From Macrostomum hystrix (taxonomy: Eukaryota; Platyhelminthes; Macrostomidae), in NCBI GenBank assembly GCA_950097015.1, contig CATNEN010000007.1:3348001-3412000 (forward strand): a stretch of 64,000 bases of DNA. The letters run 5' to 3'. The position numbers were made by a program, and so were the translations under genes. Positions 33,700 to 45,600 of the stretch are shown in pieces. The notes under the pieces were generated by a model. That model did no database searches, had not been told where the DNA came from, and was given only the letters and a program-made list of their open reading frames with translations. Numbering within the stretch: position 1 is the stretch's first letter; each line of letters opens with the position of its first letter.

Positions 33700-34495
33700 A
33701 ATGAGGGATCATGGTCAACTGGGGGATCATTGTCAACTGGGGGATCATTGTCAACTGGGTGATCATTGTCAACTGGGTGATCATTGTCATCTGGGGGATC
33801 ATTGTCAACTGGGGGAACATTGTCAACTAGGGGATCATCATCAAATGGGGGATCATGGTCAACTTGAGGGGATCATTGTCAACTGGGTGATTATTGTCAA
33901 CTGGGGGATCATTGTCAACTAGGTGATCATTGTCAACTGGGGGATCATTGTCAACTGGGGGATAATTGTCAACTGGGGGATCATTGTCAACTGGGGGATA
34001 ATTGTCAACTGGGGGATCATTGTCAACTGGGTGATCATTGTCATCTGGGGGATCATTGTCAACTGGGGGAACATTGTCAACTAGGGGATCATCATCAAAT
34101 GGGGGATCATGGTCAACTTGAGGGGATCATTGTCAACTGGGTGATCATTGTCAACTGGGGGATAATTGTCAACTGGGTGATCATTGTCAACTGGGGTAAC
34201 ATTGTAAACTGGGGGATCATTGTCAATTGGGTGATCATTGTCAACTGGGGGATCATTGTCAACTGGGGTAACATTGTAAACTGGGGGATCATTGTCAACT
34301 GGGTGATCATTGTCAACTGGGTGATCATTGTCAACTGGGGGATCATTGTCAACTGGGGATCATGGTCAACTTGAGGGGATCATTGTCAACTGGGGGATCA
34401 TTGTCAACTGGGTGATAATTGTGAGCTGGGGGATCATTGTCAACTGGGTGATAATTGTCAGCTGGGGGATCATTGTCAGCTGGGGGATCATTGTA
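33700..34495. repeat. 18-bp minisatellite between CPSF2 and ENOX
   Basis: About 44 copies of GGGGGATCATTGTCAACT and GGGTGATCATTGTCAACT. A longer block (33810-33890) recurs at 34055-34135. Confidence 0.95.
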
Positions 34496-34499
34496 GTTT

Positions 34500-35044
34500 T
34501 TAAAAACTACAGCTGCTAAAAAGTATATACTGGACGAATTAAAAATATTTCTGCTCCCCGAAGGGGGGCAAAACTTGCTAGTACTAAGCTAAACATTGGA
34601 TAAAAAACGAGAAAGCCTTTTATGTGCTGTATAGTTTCACTAAATTCGCAAACATTGCGAAATCAGCTCATCTGTTTATATTTGGCCTTTAATGTGAGTA
34701 GAAAGTATAAATTCACAGCAAAAGAAAGTATCCAAAAAGTTTACATTTGTAAATTTTCTTTTGATAAAAATTTCATTAAGAAAGAGAATATAAAGCAGAT
34801 AGAGAAAATGCTAGCAGACAATGACTAGACAAAAACTGAAAGGAATATATCAGTTTTAATCATCTAAAAAGATATATACGCACTTTAACAAGTAACAACA
34901 AAAGAATAGCTTTGCTAGAGAACAGGAATAGTAGTAAAGTTTAAAGAAGTCCTTTTTAGCATTGCGATTGGACAGCAAAGTACATCAAACGATGTTCCTT
35001 AAAAAGCTGTAAAAAGCCATGGGGAGACATACACAATTTCCGCT
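34500..35044. other. AT-rich spacer between two arrays
   Basis: No gene or RNA could be supported. Confidence 0.5.
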
Positions 35045-35510
35045 GTTACGATACCTTTCTTCAAGGGGGTACAATTTGGTTGGACGATACCTGTATGAAT
35101 AGTTTTGTTGGGACGATACCGGACCTGTGGGTAAAACTTTGTTCCGACGATACCGGAACACTGGGCAAAATTTCGTTGGGACGATACCGGACCTGTAGAG
35201 ACAATTGGGCTAGGATGATACCGTAGATGTGCGGCGATTACCACTGGGACGATACCTGTGGGCTAATACCACTGGGACGATACCTGTGGGCTAATACCAC
35301 TGGACGATACCTGTGGGCTAATACCACTGGGACGATACCTGTGGGCTAATACCACTGGGACGATACCTGTGGGCTAATACCACTGGGACGATACCTGTGG
35401 GCTAATACCACTGGGACGATACCTGTGGGCTAATACCGTTGGGACGATACCTGTGGGCTAATACCACTGGGACGATACCTGTGGGCTAATACCGTTGGGA
35501 CGATACGGCT
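35045..35510. repeat. 28-bp minisatellite downstream of ENOX
   Basis: Homogeneous right half with GGGACGATACCTGTGGGCTA and ATACCACT; the left half is diverged. It shares TGGGACGATACC with the CPSF2 intron 1 array. Confidence 0.93.
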
Positions 35511-35596
35511 GGGGAAAACGCCTGAGGAGACGAATTAGCAAAAATAAAAAAGACTCAACAGATTGGCATGATTTGATTAACAGCATCAAGGAGTGT

Positions 35597-38500
35597 CTAA
35601 TCTCGAAATTGTGCGAAACCGCAGAAGAACCATTTTGTCTGCAGATTGGCGCCTTCACCTGCGCACACCGACTCAAACAGGTTCGGATTGTCCTGAAAAA
35701 AAGGTGAAAAGGTTGAAAAGCTGATGAATAAACACACCAAGTAGGAAAGGAGAACAAAGCAGTACTCACGTTGAGCACAGAGTCCAACTCAGCTAGGCGG
35801 CACGGACATCCCTGTGAGGATAAATAATTTTGAATGTAGGCCAAACTGGCCCCCCTGGGGTGTGCGTGCAGGAAGATGCCAATCAGACAGGCTAGGCGGG
35901 CTCCTTGGTTGCTAATAGCAACGCCGGCACCAGTAGAGACGCTAGGTTCGTCGTATCTAAAACGTTTAGCATCACTAACGTTGCTAGGCGACCCGACTGT
36001 CTGTACGGCCTGATCGACAGTTAAGGGTCGGATTGGCGGAATGGCGACTGCTGCAGCCGCCGCTGCTGTTGCTAGGGGCAACGCGGCGTCGCCGTCTCGC
36101 TCGGTGTCTGAGTCCAGGTCCATTTCGTCCTCTTCTCGCTCAGACAGGAATTGAGACTGCTCACGCTCGTGAATGCGCTGAGAAGGGCAGAGGAATTAGG
36201 CAGGTCCAACCTCAGTCCCAATCCAAGTTCAACCTCAGTCCCAATCCAAGCTCAACCTCAGTCCCAATCCAAGCTCAACCTCAGTCCCAATCCAAGCTCA
36301 ACCTCAGTCCCAATCCAAGCTCAACCTCAGTCCCAATCCAAGCTCAACCTCAGTCCCAATCCAAGTTCAACCTCAGTCCCAATCCAAGTTCAACCTCAGT
36401 CCCAATCCAAGCTCAACCTCAGTCCCAATCCAAGTTCAACCTCAGTCCCAATCCAAGCTCAACCTCAGTCCCAATCCAAGCTCAACCTCAGTCCCAATCC
36501 AAGCTCAACCTCAGTCCCAATCCAAGCTCAACCTCAGTCCCAATCCAAGCTCAACCTCAGTCCCAATCCAAGCTCAACCTCAGTCCCAATCCATTCTGGG
36601 ACTAGCCTAGCAACCTCACCCCCCAATTTCAGCCCCATATGCCCAATAATAAGATAGAGCAAAAGTACACGCGCAACAACTAACCTTGACCTCGGCCAAC
36701 CAGGTGAGCAGATTCTTTCTCTGGGCCTTGCTGAAGTGTTCCAAATGCTGCTGCTTGCTGGCCTGCTCCAGAACCAGTCTGATTTGGTACACTGTGTGAT
36801 TGGGGATGGCGACGATAGAATTGGGTGGGAGATGCTTTGCGGAGTGATGGGATTATGGTTCATTTCATAAAAGTGCATTCTATTCACTAAAAAGGTGCAT
36901 CCGATAAAAGTGCATTTCATTGACGATAAAAGTACATTAAAAAGGCCACAAAGGAAACTCACACAATTTAATAATAATATCCAGCCTGAGCCGGTGCAGC
37001 TGAACAGCATTCTGAAGCTCGGCAGACAGCCTCGTCTTGTCCTGCAACAGACGGCGCACGTGACCGTGGGCGGTCTGCAGCAGCGTGTGAAACAACGCCG
37101 CCCGATCCTTGTCCAGAAGGTCGCCTTCCTCTAGCCAGACGCTGAGGCAAGCGCAGGCTTCGGCCACGGAGTCCAGGTTGTTGCGCCGAAATAATTCGGA
37201 AATGTAGACGACAGCTTCGCCTTGGCTCTACGGAATGGGTCATACCAGTGATAGGCCTTGAGAAACGGCTTTGAGAACGGCGAATCAACAGATCAAATTG
37301 CGAATTTAGGTTGCCATGGAAACAGACGCGGATATGCGAGGAACTAAGGACTCTTAGGACTAGACAGATAGAAATAGAGTGGCTGGTTCTAAATGCTGGA
37401 GTACATAATTATGATAATTAGGCGTTTTTAATGCAACATCAGTTTTTTACTGACTGGAAGAAAATACTTAAAGGATATAAGAAAGATAACAAGCGTTCCC
37501 TGTACAGCCCAATGAGCAGATCAGGGGCCAAATGTTAGGATGCGAGTACACACTGATTTGGTCTGTGCCTTCACTTGAATTCGGTTTCTGGTTTTTAGTG
37601 TACATAGATTCGAGTATATATTGAGCTTATAGTCAGTGCTACCGCGATCAATAATTTTGAATTGCTGAGTTTGCCGACCTTTTTTAACCAATGCTCTCTC
37701 ACTCTGGTGTACAGGTGCCGTTTTGGTTTGGTTTTTGCTATATAGGAAACGTTCTGGTCAACAGAACACGCAAACTTAAATTACACAACACCTGCAGCCA
37801 AGTCTGCTAACGTATTGACCGACCTTGGCAGTGCAGAAAACAATTTTAATAGGCGTGTTGAAGTATCTACGGGAACTTTTCTCTATTTTCTTCTTCAGCC
37901 GGTTAGAGCAGCTACGGTACGCAGCGAATCAGGCTTGCGTCCGAAGTTTAGCATCAAATTCGTGAAAGTCAATGAAAGGGAATTTCCTGTCACCAACTTC
38001 AACAGTGAACAGGATGTGTTTGTTGAGGGAGTTCAGAGCTCTATGAAAATCTATGAGTTATTATTCCTCTGAGGGAGTTCAGAGCTCTATGAAAATCTAT
38101 GAGCTATTATTCCTCTGAGGGAGTTCAGAGCTCTATGAAAATCTATGAGTTATTATTCCTCTGAGGGAGTTCAGAGCTCTATGAAAATCTATGAGTTATT
38201 ATTCCTCTGAGGGAGTTCAGAGCTCTATGAAAATCTATGAGCTATTATTCCTCTGAGGGAGTTCAGAGCTCTATGAAAATCTATGAGTTATTATTCCTCT
38301 GAGGGAGTTCAGAGCTCTATGAAAATCTATGAGCTATTATTCCTCTGAGGGAGTTCAGAGCTCTATGAAAATCTATGAGTTATTATTCCTCTTTGAAAAT
38401 AGCGAACGTGTCGAATCGACAAAATTATAAAATCAAAAGAAGGCCAGAATATTTCGAAATTACCTGAAATGACGAGAAAAGTCTCGGCTGAGCTCGCTGA

Positions 38501-39351
38501 CATCGTCCGTCTCCGCCGTCGGCGGCCACCGCCAGCCGGCCGCCAGTGAGCACCTCGTGACGCGAACGCAGCTCGAACTCGGCGCCATCGTTGGCATTCT
38601 CAGCGAAGTCGATGTGCAACCAGCCGGAGCAGTCGGCAGAAATGTCGCGAGCGGCCAGGACGCTGTCAACATCCGAGCCGGCTTCTTTGGCGACTACGAG
38701 GCGACACTTGGATAGGCCGAGAGCCGAATCAACGGCCGTCTCGGTTTCGAATCGAATGTGAGCAAATCGACGCCGATTTGGGCGGACCTGCGACACGGGC
38801 CCGCACATTGAGAACAGGTCCATTAGAATGGACTGGGCTCGCAGAGTATCAGTAGACAGTAGCACCGGCAGGCCTCCGCAGAAGATGGTCTTGCAGCCAT
38901 CCGGGCGAGGCCTTAAATTGATCGGAGCGAAGGCGGCGGCGGCGGCTCCGGAAGAGCTAGGAGCCGGGGGCAGCAGAGCCCAGTCGAGGCCCTTTAAAAT
39001 TGTGGCCCCGATGGCCTCGGCGTCGGGCGGCGGAACAAAACGAGACGCTAACTGGCGCGAAAACGGAGGCGGCGGAGGCGGGGGCGGCGGGGGCGGCTGC
39101 TGGAAGGGCGGATACGGCGGCGGCGGGGGCGGATGCTGGAAGGGCGGATACGGAGGTAAGGGCGGAGGTAAGCTTTTAGGAGTCCGCGGCGGCGGCTGCG
39201 CAGGTTCAGTGCCCGGAGGAGGCGGCTGAGAAGTCGACGTCAGAGGCAAAGCCGGGGTGTTGTTGCCGTATGACACACCGCTACGGTCCGATTCGGACAT
39301 GGCCAAAGGGTCTCCTGAAGGACTGTAGCTGAAGCGATAATGAGCAGTCAT
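35597..39351 (-). CDS. ENOX: ENOX-type protein (ecto-NOX disulfide-thiol exchanger family), RRM-containing
   Basis: Complete gene: exons 39351-38464, 37227-36963, 36791-36685, 36177-35770 and 35692-35597 (stop TAG), adding to 588 codons (587 aa; human ENOX1 and ENOX2 are slightly larger). After a proline-rich N-terminus (runs of PPPPPP) comes one RRM with GCKTIFCGGLP, FAHIRFETE and WLHIDFAENAND. Exon 2 matches the ENOX helical region (LSVWLEEGDLLDKDRAALFH, GHVRRLLQDK). Exon 3 carries HFSKAQRKNLLTWL. Exon 4 carries EREEDEMDLDSD and LIGIFLHAHPRGASLAYI, and exon 5 completes the C-terminal segment. Family members are reported as cell-surface NADH oxidase / disulfide exchange proteins, although the RRM fits RNA binding; the biochemical role here is unproven. 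Which vertebrate paralogue is closer cannot be said. Confidence 0.88.
36205..36600. repeat. 23-bp minisatellite in ENOX intron 3
   Basis: About 17 copies of CTCAGTCCCAATCCAAGCTC. Since 23 is not divisible by 3, all three frames read the same 23-residue peptide; not coding. Confidence 0.95.
37308..37480 (-). repeat. Promoter-like module, copy B (in ENOX intron 1)
   Basis: Aligns over about 170 bp with the CPSF2 5' flank, in the same orientation relative to transcription. It has an X-box variant GTTGCCATGGAAAC at 37310-37323. Similarity ends at the position corresponding to the CPSF2 start codon. It could act as an internal ENOX promoter or be a dispersed repeat. Confidence 0.65.
37815..38072 (+). 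pseudogene. ORF-like relic on the plus strand of ENOX intron 1
   Basis: Open frame of about 85 codons with ordinary protein-like composition (PKFSIKFVKVNEREFPV). A CAG acceptor-like site lies near 37900. Its last 46 bp are the unit of the tandem array that follows. Family unknown; a transposon fragment or captured exon is possible. Confidence 0.3.
38027..38392. repeat. 46-bp minisatellite in ENOX intron 1
   Basis: Eight near-identical copies containing GAGGGAGTTCAGAGCTCTAT and CTATGAGTTATTATTCCTC. One position alternates T/C (GAGTTATT or GAGCTATT). Confidence 0.95.
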
Positions 39352-40759
39352 CTATCATTAGATATGGGATATTCGTACTGCTGACAAAATCCCTAACGTT
39401 TTCATTTCTAGGCCACGATTAGACAATACTAGACCTAAGCAGGGGCGATCAGATAGAGACCGTCTGGATTGAGTCAGAAGCCTAAGGTTGAGCACGGATT
39501 GGGACTGACCTTGGATTGAGATAAAAATGTATGTTAGGATTAAGAGGGGACTGAGACTGAGCGGTTATGGAGACTGAGTGGGGATTAAGACTGAGCGGGG
39601 AATAAGAAAATGCGGGAATGCGGGTATTGAGACCGAGCAGGGATTAAGATTGAGAAGTGATTGAGCTTGAGCTGTGATTGAGACACTGATAGACACTTTG
39701 AAATGAAACCAAGTGAAAGGGTTAGTCACTAGTTCACACTTGCAATGAGATTTACAGTGCACACTTTTTCAGTAGAAAATATTCCAAGAGAAAAACCATA
39801 TCAGTTGCTTAAAGACACACTGTTCGTGTGCCTGCGTCTAAAAAGCGACAAAAACGAATAATATATATTTTTTAATGAACCAGGCGCATATAAAATGGAA
39901 GGAACAAAACACAAAAGATTATAACAAATTTGGTAAAGCTGAAAAATCACTCACGGTCCCTAGTACGTGTAGTTATAATAATTTAATAACTACATCTGTT
40001 TCTAAGAAAAAAACTGTAGCTGAGAGTCATAGAGAAGCATGAATCATAATTTGTTTATTTACCAAAATAAGCACAGCCAGGAGTGGTCTCAGATATGAGT
40101 ACGATAAAAAATCTGGTTTGAAAGTACGCGAAACTGACCTAATAATGTCACTAGCAGGTAAAATATAAGCGAATTATAGCATCTTGAAAACAACACACGA
40201 TTACATAATCACGGATTTCATTAAATAGGATTTTACATTTAAAATAATCTCATTCAAAAACAGTGAAATGGGATGTAGGGAAAATTCTGTTTAAAATCGT
40301 TGCGTAATTTGACTTTTAACTAAATGATAGAACTAATTTCAATTGCAAAAGCAAGCATTCGATTTTTTAAATACAACTTGTATTCTTAGTAAAATGATTC
40401 AAATCATAAAAGTACATTTCATTGCGGGAGTACTTTTACTTAAAAGTGCAAGGCGCGGGTAGAGTACGGATTTGTTTTTCTAAGAAAAAGCTCGAAAAAT
40501 GTGAGAAATATCAATAACAAAGAACACGTAAGATGAAACTAGAAAATCGCCTTGTAAATCAGACCCGGAGGTCTGAGGTTCGAGTGACAGTCCGATGGGA
40601 AAATATCATGAAGCAAGAAGATAATTCCCCATTTGGATTCAGTTTACCCCCTAAGCTCTGCAATGGGCATTACAAGGCGATGAGGACAATGTGATATTCT
40701 ATTCTATTTTACTAACCCAAATAGTTCACCCTTATATGCATATAAGCAGACAAACGGTA
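39352..40759. other. Intergenic: ENOX promoter side and receptor 3' side
   Basis: 39480-39680 holds loose GATTGAGACTGAGC repeats. The remainder is AT-rich with TTTATT (minus-strand AATAAA) near 40051. No gene is seen. Confidence 0.5.
40548..40602 (+). mobile_element. tRNA-derived (SINE-like) fragment
   Basis: CTTGTAAATCAGACCCGGAG followed by GTCTGAGGTTCGAGTGACAG looks like the anticodon arm, extra arm and B-box (GGTTCGAG) of a tRNA-derived SINE head. The A-box half is not evident and no poly-A tail is seen, so it is a fragment. Confidence 0.4.
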
Positions 40760-42679
40760 TTAATAAGCGCTGACCGAGCTGTACCAGTCGGCCTTAGCGG
40801 CATTGGCCGTGGCGGCTGCTGGCAAGGGCCGAGCGGACCTGTTGACAGCGTCGCGAAGCTCCTCCAGCTGGCTGGCTAGGCTGCGGACCAGATCGTTAGT
40901 CAGGCTCAGCTTCTCCTGTAGTTGGCGCAGCTCCGCGCTCTGCTGGTCGGCTCTGCCGCCACCTCCACCGTTGCCGCCGCCGCTGCTTCCGTCAGCTTCA
41001 GCGGCATTCATAGAAGCGGACTCTTCAACCTGACTGTCGGCGCCAAGAGCCATGGTTCGCATTCGCGGGAACCAGTCCAGATTTCTGGCCCGCATCATCT
41101 GGCTGACGTAGGACTCCGGACCGGTGAACTCCGTGGGATCCTTCACCCGGACTAGGATCACAAAGTACAAATAGTGCCACAGATTGTGGTCCCGTTGCAC
41201 GTGCTGCTCGAAGCTAACTTCCCGATTCTCGAACCTGTTCCTATTCAGGCCGCAGATGAAGCAGGTGTTGCGCAGGATCACTTCCTTCTCTTGCTTCTCC
41301 TGGCGCAGATCGGCGAAGGTGTCAATGATGACACCGAAGATTAGGTTCAGCACAATGATGATCACAATGAAGTAGAAGCAGAGGTCGTACAGAACGCGCA
41401 GCAGGAAGCGGCTCTCGGTCATGCTCGGTTTGCGCAACAAATCTCCAATGCCGCCGCCGTTGCGCAGGCCCTCGTTCAGTGTGGTCACAATGCACATGAT
41501 TAGCGAGTCGCAATGCCGCTCTTTGCCTCCGCCTCCATCGGCATCAGCAGGCGGCTTGGCGGCTTCTGCAGTAATCTTACCCGGATTACTCGCTGCTGGG
41601 TCAGCTTCCTCTTCTTTTTGGCCGTCTGTTTTCGTTGCGGAAGAATTGAAATTTGAAGAAGCAGACAGTTTGTTTGCGGTGGCGGCAGTGCCGTTCGGCA
41701 GGTTGGACACATTCAGCGCCAGCTGAAAATGTTTGCCTGGCTCGGCTGTGTCAACAGCGGCAGCCGGTTTGGCGGCTCCGGCCAGGCCCTGGATGAGGTT
41801 GTCGCCGAAGCTCAGCCGATTCAGGCCCTGCAAGGTGGCGGCGGCCAGGGTGAAAGCGGAGGCGGCAGCGGCGGCGGCGGACCCGTCGGCACCGGCGGCT
41901 GCAGCCTCGGATACGCCGGCAGCGGCTCCGAGGGCTGCGCCCGATGACGATGAGACGGCGGCGGCGGCGACCTCGAGGGCGTCCACTTCAACCAGGAAGT
42001 CGTCTTGAAAGAATAGGTAGCCAACTATGGAGAACAGGTAGATAAGAATGACAGCCAGCAGGGCCGTGAGCAGTATAGATTTGCCATTCTTGGTCACGGA
42101 TCGAATGACATTGAGCAGCATCTCCTCTCTATAGACCAGGTCCAGCAGCAGAACGCTGTAGAGAAACGGGTGCAGACAGAGGCCGCCTAGGCAGATCAGC
42201 AGGTAGGCGACGTGATAAAGAAAGTCGCCATCTAGTAATAAATCTTTCAGTGGCCGATTAAATAGGCCTCTATTGCCGCACAGTGAGACTATGAATACCA
42301 GCTTGTTGCCGATGTCTATGCAGCCGAGCAGCTGCAGCACGGGCCCAACGCTAGCGTAGAATATCAGGCGCATAATGACGCACAGAAAGAACGCTTTCAG
42401 GCTAGTCGGCCTAGGCCAGATCAGCAGCACCACCAGGCTGAGGAACACAGTCAGCCAGCTGAGGCCGGAGATGCTGCCGACATTGCTGACACCGCTGCCA
42501 GGGCCGAACGGGTACCAAACAGCAATGAGCAGATTCATCAGCACAATCAGATGGAATGACACGGAGCTCCACAGCTGCATCTGGCAGCTGACGCGGTACA
42601 GCAGTGGCTGACGACGGAGCTTCCGCTGCCAGACCATCTCTTCGTGCAGCTGGTCGATGCGGCTGACGAGGTCCGCTAC
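40760..42679 (-). CDS. ITPR: ITPR last exon: transmembrane channel domain and C-terminus
   Basis: One 640-codon exon encodes all six membrane helices, the pore and the cytosolic tail. The S4-S5 region reads [15 protein letters not shown] and S5 reads [17 protein letters not shown]. The selectivity filter is GGGIGD (41441-41458; GGGVGD in vertebrates) and S6 runs into [19 protein letters not shown] zinc-finger-like CFICGL with downstream histidines follows, then [21 protein letters not shown] and a short C-terminal coiled coil. The luminal loop between S5 and the pore is long and Ala/Ser-rich (about 41490-42000), with N-glycosylation sequons. Confidence 0.95.
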   Translation of the reverse strand, partial: VADLVSRIDQLHEEMVWQRKLRRQPLLYRVSCQMQLWSSVSFHLIVLMNLLIAVWYPFGPGSGVSNVGSISGLSWLTVFLSLVVLLIWPRPTSLKAFFLCVIMRLIFYASVGPVLQLLGCIDIGNKLVFIVSLCGNRGLFNRPLKDLLLDGDFLYHVAYLLICLGGLCLHPFLYSVLLLDLVYREEMLLNVIRSVTKNGKSILLTALLAVILIYLFSIVGYLFFQDDFLVEVDALEVAAAAVSSSSGAALGAAAGVSEAAAAGADGSAAAAAASAFTLAAATLQGLNRLSFGDNLIQGLAGAAKPAAAVDTAEPGKHFQLALNVSNLPNGTAATANKLSASSNFNSSATKTDGQKEEEADPAASNPGKITAEAAKPPADADGGGGKERHCDSLIMCIVTTLNEGLRNGGGIGDLLRKPSMTESRFLLRVLYDLCFYFIVIIIVLNLIFGVIIDTFADLRQEKQEKEVILRNTCFICGLNRNRFENREVSFEQHVQRDHNLWHYLYFVILVRVKDPTEFTGPESYVSQMMRARNLDWFPRMRTMALGADSQVEESASMNAAEADGSSGGGNGGGGGRADQQSAELRQLQEKLSLTNDLVRSLASQLEELRDAVNRSARPLPAAATANAAKADWYSSVSAY

Positions 42680-45600
42680 CTGAGAGAGTTTAATTGTGCG
42701 GGAATTCGGGTCGCGGTTAGTTAGTCTGGATCCTTCCAACGTGAAAAAACAATCGTACTATCCTCATCCTACTCAAAACAAAAAGCGAACCTAGACCCTA
42801 TCCGACTCAAAATAAGAATCGAACCTGGGATCTTACCCAACTCAGAATAAGAATCGAACCTGGGATCCCACCCAACTCAAGATAAGAATCGAACATTAGA
42901 CCCCATGCTACTCAAAATAGGAATCGAACCTTAGACTCCATTCAACTCAAAACGAGAATCGAACCTTGGATCCCATCCTACTCAAAACAAGAATCGAACC
43001 TTAGATCCCTGCTCGTCCCGTTCGGCCGTGTGAAAGACGCGCCACTTTGTATCCTCGGTGAGGTACTCGCAGATTTCAGGAATGGGAAAGACAATCTTCT
43101 CCAGCGACCTGTCGGCTCGCACAATCTCAATCTGGGCCGTATGTCGACTATAATAGTCCAAGGCCTGGTCGGTGAAGCCTTCGCTGCTGCAGCCGACGGC
43201 GCGAAGAAGATCGGCCAGTTCGCGATTGTGGCTGGACAGCTGGTGGGCCAGGATGTAGATGTTGTGGCCGACCTCGCGCGGATTCATGATCTCGTCAGCT
43301 AGGTCGCTGCGCAACTGGATGTCATTAGTGATTCAAAATTTTGACTATGACATCATTCTAAATGTATAACCTGCTGAGAAAGTTTTTTCTTCAGGCACCT
43401 CAGTAATACAATCTTCTATTCCTTCAGGCACCTCAGTAATACAATCTTCTATTCCTTCAGGCACCTCAGTAATACAATCTTCTATTCCTTCAGGCACCTC
43501 AGTAATACAATCGTCTATTCCTTCAGGCACCTCAGTAATACAATCTTCTATTCCTTCAGGCACCTCAGTAATACAATCTTCTATTCCTTCAGGCACCTCA
43601 GTAATACAATCTTCTATTCCTTCAGGCACCTCAGTAATACAATCGTCTATTCCTTCATGCACCTCAGTAATACAATCGTCTATTCCTTCAGGCAGACAGG
43701 CACCTCAGTATTACAACCATCTATTCCTTCAGGCACCTCAGTATTACAACCATCTATTCCTTCAGGCACCTCAGTATTACAACCATCTGTTGCTTCAGGC
43801 ACCTCAGTATTACAACCATCTGTTGCTTCAGGCACCTCAGTATTACAACCATCTGTTGCTTCAGGCACCTCAGTAGTACAACCATCTATTCCTTCAGGCA
43901 CCTCAGTATTACAACCATCTATTCCTTCAGGCACCTCAGTATTACAACCATCTGTTGCTTCAGGCACCTCAGTATTACAACCATCTGTTGCTTCAGGCAC
44001 CTCAGTAGTACAACCATCTGTTGCTTCAGGCACCTCAGTATTACATCCATCTATTCCATCAGGCACCTCAGTATTACAACCATCTATTCCTTCAGGCACC
44101 TCAGTATTACAACCATCTGTTGCTTCAGGCATCAGGCACCTCAGTATTACAACCATCTGTTCCTTCAGGCACCTCAGTAATACAACCAATCTGTTCCTTC
44201 AGGCACCTCATTGCTATTCTGATCAACACGAATATATAATTTCTGAAAGTGATTCTCTCACATCCTGCTGCTGCTGCTGTGCCTTGCTATCCAGAAACGA
44301 GTCCTCATAATAAGCTGACTTGGCAATGTCAACCAGCTGTTTGACTGGGGCCATTGTGAACATGATTCTCTCCGCTGTTTCGCTGTCATTCCTAGACTCC
44401 ATGACCGCCAGCAGGGTCTTGGAGGCGTTGTTCTTCAACTCCAGCACAAGGTCCATGCGCTGCTCGCTCAGCGGCGAGATGTCGTTGAGAATGAGCGCAA
44501 TGATGATGTCGATGCCGTTGCTCTCGTGAAAGGCGATGCTTGATTGGTTGAGCTGGCAGGGACCCTGGCAGTACTCGGTAAGGCTGATCAGAGCCTGATT
44601 CACTAGGCCCACATTGGACTCATTAATATAGAGGCCCAGTAGGCCTAGGCCGCCAGTAGTGGAGCCACAGATGCAGTCAAGAAACTGCAGGGTCTGGCTG
44701 ACCAGGTTGTAGTTGGTCTTGCCGCCCTGCGAGAGGTTTTTTGTAAATATTTATGTAGGTTAGAGACACGATAGGGTAGGATAGAGACTTGATGATTTAG
44801 GATAGAGACTTGATGATTTTGGATAGAGACTTGATGATTTAGGATAGAGACTTGATGATTTAGGATAGAGACTTGATGATTTTGGATAGAGACTTGATGA
44901 TTTAGGATAGAGACTTGATGATTTAGGATAGAGACTTGATGATTTAGGATAGAGACTTGATGATTTTGGATAGAGACTTGATGATTTAGGATAGAGACTT
45001 GATGATTTTGGATACAGACTTGATGATTTTGGATAGAGACTTGATGATTTAGGATAGAGACTTGATGATTTAGGATAGAGACTTGATGATTTAGGATAGA
45101 GACTTGATGATTTTGGATAGAGACTTGATGATTTAGGATAGAGACTTGATGATTTTGGATACAGACTTGATGATTTAGGATAGAGACTTGATGATTTAGG
45201 ATAGAGACTTGATGATTTTGGATAGAGACTTGATGATTTAGGATAGAGACTTGATGATTTTGGATACAGACTTGATGATTTTGGATAGAGACTTGATGAT
45301 TTAGGATACAGACTTGATGATTTTGGATAGAGACTTGATGATTTAGGATAGACTAGAATATGTAGGGTAGAGACTTGATGATTATTACTAGGGTTCTAGG
45401 ATAGAGACTTAATGATTGATAGTGAAGAATTGATAGGGACATAATATAAACGAAGTTGTTGAACTTATAAAAAACACCTGAAATCGAAAGCGAGACTTGA
45501 AAATTTTAGGCTTAAAAAATCGTAAAAAAGAGCTCCGAGTTCAGTTCGAGAGTCGCATTTGAAACGCACCTGAGTGCGCAGGAAATTCTGCATCTCCAAG

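Noticed and set aside
36072-36086. X-box-like GTTGCTAGGGGCAAC
   Set aside because: Lies within the ENOX coding exon and encodes part of the Ala/Leu-rich stretch; no regulatory context.
41733-42008. Ala-rich plus-strand frames opposite the ITPR channel exon
   Set aside because: Shadow frames of the GC-rich ITPR luminal-loop sequence.
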